8,251 nucleotides of DNA from Candidatus Mcinerneyibacterium aminivorans (GTDB lineage Bacteria > Macinerneyibacteriota > Macinerneyibacteria > Macinerneyibacteriales > Macinerneyibacteriaceae): positions 1 through 8,251 of the forward strand of contig VSIX01000131.1 of assembly GCA_008086245.1 (NCBI GenBank), in the 5' to 3' direction. Positions 5,827 through 8,251 of this stretch are shown piece after piece. Under the pieces are notes generated by a model, which worked only from the letters and a program-made list of their open reading frames with translations, was not told the origin of the DNA and did not search any database. How positions within the stretch are numbered: position 1 is the stretch's first letter; each line of letters begins with the position of its first letter. The translations under genes and the position numbers were made by a program.

Positions 5827-6465
5827 ATGAGTGATGATCTATGGGTTTATTCAGATAAGGTGAAAAATCATTTTACTAATCCAAAAAACATTCTTGAAGT
5901 AGATGAAAAGGAATATGATTACGATGGGAAGGGCCAGGTGGGCTCTCCTGCATGCGGAGACATGATGGTAGTCTACATTAAAGTTGAAAACCAAAAGATA
6001 AAGGATTTTAAATGGAAAACTTTTGGATGTGCTTCGGCTATTGCATCCACATCGGTTCTTTCAGAGATGGTAACCCGAAATGGAGGAATGAGTTTAGAAA
6101 AAGCCTATGAGATAACACCGGAGCAAATAATAGAAAATCTTGAAGGCTTACCGGCCAATAAAATACATTGCTCCGTACTGGGAGATAAGGCACTTAGAGC
6201 TGCTATAGATGATTATTTTAAAAAGCAGGAAAAGAAAAATCCTTACAAAGATGAAGATGTAGAGATTGTTTGTGAATGTTTTAACATATCAAAAGAAGAT
6301 ATTAGAATGGAAGTTCTGGAAGGTGCTACCAATTTTAGCATACTGCAGGCAAGAACGAAGATTGGGACACAATGCGGAAAATGTATAGATAAAACCAAGA
6401 AACTTCTGAAAGAGTATGTTGATAAATACTATAAAGAAAAAATTTATAATCCGGAAAAGGACTAA
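5827..6465 (+). CDS. nifU: NifU-type Fe-S cluster assembly scaffold (IscU-like domain plus BFD-type [2Fe-2S] domain)
   Basis: The protein has 212 aa and is a cytosolic scaffold on which Fe-S clusters are built from sulfur delivered by NifS. The N-terminal IscU-like domain (about 5-133) holds the three scaffold cysteines Cys43 (PACGD, with Asp45), Cys68 (FGCAS) and Cys115 (HCS). A BFD-like domain follows (about 146-200), with CEC (149-151) and CGKC (183-186) as the four ligands of a permanent [2Fe-2S] cluster. Azotobacter NifU has about 312 aa and a third, C-terminal Nfu domain, which is absent here. The stop is natural, followed by a proper nifS ribosome site, so this is a two-domain form rather than a truncation artefact. 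AGGAGGT at 5814-5820 supports the start. nifS lies 17 nt downstream. A general housekeeping role is likely, since no nitrogenase genes are visible. Confidence 0.94.
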   Translation: MSDDLWVYSDKVKNHFTNPKNILEVDEKEYDYDGKGQVGSPACGDMMVVYIKVENQKIKDFKWKTFGCASAIASTSVLSEMVTRNGGMSLEKAYEITPEQIIENLEGLPANKIHCSVLGDKALRAAIDDYFKKQEKKNPYKDEDVEIVCECFNISKEDIRMEVLEGATNFSILQARTKIGTQCGKCIDKTKKLLKEYVDKYYKEKIYNPEKD

Positions 6466-6482
6466 ATTATAGGGAGGTTTAA

Positions 6483-7643
6483 ATGGACATTTATCTTGAT
6501 AATAACGCAACAACTCCTTTACACCCTGAAGTTAAAAAAGAAATTAAAAACTTTTTAAACAATTATGGAAATCCAAGTTCAATGCATGAAACGGGTAGAA
6601 AGGTAAAATCAAAAATAAAAAAGGCCAGAGAAAATGTTGCCGAATTTTTTGATGCACCTGCAAATGATATAATTTTTACGGCAAGCGGTTCTGAATCGAA
6701 CAATACAGTTCTCAAATCTGTTTTGTTTAACAATTATGATTTTACCCCCCATATTATTACGACAAATATTGAACATCCGGCAGTTTTAGAAACGGCCAGG
6801 TTTCTGGAAAAAAACGGAATAGAAGTTAGCTATTTGAATGTGAATAAGGATGGTGTAGTAACTCCAGAGCAGGTCTTAAAAGAAATAAAGGATAATACCG
6901 TGCTTGTTTCCATAATGTGGGCTAATAACGAAATTGGCACACTCCAACCAATAAGAGAGATCGGGGAGATACTGGAAGATAAAGATATTTTATTTCACAG
7001 CGATGCAGTTCAGGCAGCAGGCAAAATAAAACTTAGCTTGAGAAAATCCAAACTGGATTTTGCATCATTCTCCGGCCATAAAATCTATGCACCTAAAGGT
7101 ATTGGAGTTCTGTATTTTAAAAATTTTGAAAAAAATAAAAAAACTCTTGTGCCGCTCATTCATGGAGGCCATCAGGAAAAAGGATTTAGAGCTTCTACAG
7201 AAAATACAATAGGAATTGTTGCCATTGGAAAAGCCTGTGAACAATTAAATAAAGAAATTGATGATGAAATTAAACGAATAAAGAACCTCAGGGATCTTTT
7301 TGAAAAAAAAGTAGAAAAAGAAATTGATGATATAATAATAAATGGTAAAAAAGCTCCCCGTCTTCCAGGAACATCTAATATAACTTTTAAAAGGGTTGAA
7401 GGAGAATCAATTCTTTTAAGACTTGATCTAAATGGAATACGGGTTTCCACCGGAAGTGCATGTTCAACCGGCAGCCTTGATCCATCCCATGTCTTAATGG
7501 CCATATCCAATAAAGCAGAAGTTGCACACGGGTCTGTAAGGTTTACATTTGGCAGAGAAAATACCAAAAAGGATGTGGATAGAACTGTAAAAATTTTAAA
7601 AAAAGAAATTAATACATTAAGAAAAATGAGCCCTATTAAGTAA
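6483..7643 (+). CDS. nifS: NifS-type cysteine desulfurase
   Basis: The protein has 386 aa, normal for the family. It is a PLP enzyme that takes sulfur from L-cysteine, leaving alanine, and hands it as persulfide to NifU. Landmarks are LDNNATTPLHPEV (5-17), NPSSMHETGRK (30-40), EHPA (97-100) with His98 stacking on PLP, HSDAVQ (172-177), and SGHK with Lys200 as the PLP Schiff-base lysine. RASTENT (236-242) follows. The catalytic Cys327 sits in STGSACSTGS, with Arg320 just before it and SHVL after it. The short loop after Cys327 resembles Azotobacter NifS. AGGGAGGT lies a few bases before the ATG. It is the last gene of the copper/Fe-S run. No GC-rich terminator follows, only AT-rich repeats. 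Confidence 0.96.
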   Translation: MDIYLDNNATTPLHPEVKKEIKNFLNNYGNPSSMHETGRKVKSKIKKARENVAEFFDAPANDIIFTASGSESNNTVLKSVLFNNYDFTPHIITTNIEHPAVLETARFLEKNGIEVSYLNVNKDGVVTPEQVLKEIKDNTVLVSIMWANNEIGTLQPIREIGEILEDKDILFHSDAVQAAGKIKLSLRKSKLDFASFSGHKIYAPKGIGVLYFKNFEKNKKTLVPLIHGGHQEKGFRASTENTIGIVAIGKACEQLNKEIDDEIKRIKNLRDLFEKKVEKEIDDIIINGKKAPRLPGTSNITFKRVEGESILLRLDLNGIRVSTGSACSTGSLDPSHVLMAISNKAEVAHGSVRFTFGRENTKKDVDRTVKILKKEINTLRKMSPIK

Positions 7644-7678
7644 AACTATATTCTTATATTTTAAAATAGTTGTAATAC

Positions 7679-7703
7679 TTTAAATTTATATATTGAATTT
7701 AAA
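7679..7703 (+). other. AT-only inverted repeat downstream of nifS (weak candidate 3' hairpin)
   Basis: TTTAAATT (7679-7686) and AATTTAAA (7696-7703) are exact inverted copies around 9 nt. The stem has no G or C and no following T-run, so it is not a standard terminator. A looser AACTAT/ATAGTT pair lies at 7644-7671. How transcription of the copper/Fe-S operon ends is not evident from the sequence. Confidence 0.3.
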
Positions 7704-7787
7704 ATAATAAGTCTTATAATATTATAATATAACATTATAATGAATTTAATGGTGATTTTTTATTAATAATTAACTGAAGTTTTTTGT

Positions 7788-7816
7788 TTGACAAGTATAA
7801 TATTTTAAATTATTAT
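7788..7816 (+). promoter_or_regulatory. Promoter of the flavodiiron protein gene
   Basis: TTGACA (7788-7793) and TATTAT (7811-7816) are separated by exactly 17 nt, matching consensus 6/6 and 5/6. Transcription should begin near 7823, inside the palindrome at 7821-7835. The gene downstream is therefore separately transcribed from nifS. Confidence 0.75.
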
Positions 7817-7820
7817 ATCT

Positions 7821-7835
7821 TTGTAATGATTACAA
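7821..7835. promoter_or_regulatory. Fur-superfamily 7-1-7 operator, most likely a PerR box
   Basis: TTGTAATGATTACAA is a perfect 7-1-7 palindrome covering the predicted start site of the flavodiiron gene. It differs from the PerR consensus TTATAATnATTATAA at one symmetric position (A to G, T to C) and from the Bacillus Zur consensus TCGTAATnATTACGA at one other. PerR is preferred because the target is an oxygen-detoxifying enzyme, and clostridial PerR controls such genes. No regulator gene of this family lies in the window. Confidence 0.65.
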
Positions 7836-7856
7836 TTGCAAAAGAAGGGAGTCATG

Positions 7857-8251
7857 ATGGAACCTGTCAAATTAAAGAATAATATTTACTGGGTTGGTGG
7901 TATTGATTGGGATCTTAGAAATTTTCATGGATATTTAACTCAAAGAGGATCTACATACAATGCATATTTAATTATTGATGATAAAATTACTCTAATAGAT
8001 ACTGTAAAACATTACCTTTCAGATGAAATGTTTGAGAGAATTTCCAAAGTTATTGATCCAAAAAAAATAGATTATTTAATTTCAAACCATGTAGAAATGG
8101 ACCACTCCGGAAGTATTCCTTATATAATGAAAAAAGCACCCAATGCAACTATAATTGCATCCCCTAATGGAGTTAAAGGTTTAAAAAAACATTATGGTAA
8201 TGATTACAATTATAAAGAAGTAAAAACGGGAGAAACTTTAAATATCGGAAA
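7857..8251 (+). CDS. Flavodiiron protein (O2/NO reductase, FprA-like), 3' end outside window
   Basis: The first 131 codons are present, about one third of a usual protein of around 400 aa; the rest lies beyond the right edge. Flavodiiron proteins reduce O2 to water (or NO to N2O) in the cytosol of anaerobes, using a non-heme diiron site in a beta-lactamase-like domain and FMN in a C-terminal flavodoxin domain. Visible residues are IYWVGGIDWDLRNFHGY (10-26) near the start and NHVEMDHSGSIP (77-88). His78, Glu80, Asp82 and His83 form the HxExDH diiron motif of active flavodiiron proteins. Two in-frame ATGs stand side by side at 7854 and 7857. AAGGGAG at 7845-7851 is 2 nt from the first and 5 nt from the second, so I chose 7857. 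The flavodoxin domain and any rubredoxin extension cannot be seen. Confidence 0.92.
   Translation, partial: MEPVKLKNNIYWVGGIDWDLRNFHGYLTQRGSTYNAYLIIDDKITLIDTVKHYLSDEMFERISKVIDPKKIDYLISNHVEMDHSGSIPYIMKKAPNATIIASPNGVKGLKKHYGNDYNYKEVKTGETLNIG

Noticed and set aside
7172-7567. 131-codon minus-strand frame inside nifS
   Set aside because: It is antisense to a fully conserved nifS region with no independent support.
7771-7787. AACTGAAGTTTTTT as a terminator before the flavodiiron promoter
   Set aside because: The stem would be 4 bp with a 2-nt loop, which is sterically unrealistic.
1-8251. CRISPR arrays, tRNA or rRNA genes, insertion sequences
   Set aside because: No regularly spaced repeats, cloverleaf-like segments, rRNA motifs, transposase genes or terminal inverted repeats were seen.

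Overview
The window is AT-rich, with poly-purine ribosome sites (AGGAGG, AGGGAGG) in front of almost every gene, short intergenic gaps and sigma-A-type promoters. The gene set points to an anaerobic, low-GC bacterium: a sodium-motive NQR/RNF-type redox pump, a relative of the TM1266 iron-only-hydrogenase regulator, a NifS/NifU Fe-S assembly pair and a flavodiiron protein. A Firmicutes-like anaerobe such as a member of Halanaerobiales would fit. That placement is inference; no rRNA or other phylogenetic marker is present.

Region 1 (1-1892, minus strand) is the 5' part of a redox-pump operon in the order nqrB/rnfD - nqrC/rnfG - nqrD/rnfE, with the last gene running off the left edge. The genes are 1 nt apart (B/C) or overlap in TAATG (C/D). 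The sequence motifs look more like Na+-NQR than RNF. The operon has its own promoter directly in front of nqrB, so neither nqrA nor rnfC sits at its usual upstream position.

Region 2 (1952-2331, plus strand) is a divergent single-gene unit: a small TM1266-like ACT-fold protein with a promoter in front and a clear intrinsic terminator behind.

Region 3 (2484-7643, plus strand) is a long run of six genes: csoR - small membrane SHOCT protein - copA - copZ - nifU - nifS. It begins with a consensus-like promoter whose start site is covered by a perfect GC-tract palindrome, the likely CsoR operator. Gaps are 10-35 nt, and I see no terminator or convincing promoter between copZ and nifU. Copper sensing (CsoR), export (CopA) and cytosolic chaperoning (CopZ) therefore appear to be transcriptionally joined to Fe-S cluster assembly (cysteine desulfurase NifS plus scaffold NifU). 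Excess Cu(I) attacks Fe-S clusters and their scaffolds, so this is a plausible 'export the copper and rebuild the clusters' operon. It is the most interesting feature of the window.

Region 4 (7788-8251, plus strand) is the start of a flavodiiron protein (O2/NO reductase). Its promoter is overlapped at the start site by a perfect 7-1-7 palindrome of the Fur/PerR/Zur type, most plausibly a PerR box. Together the window holds metal- and oxygen-stress functions next to an energy-conserving pump.
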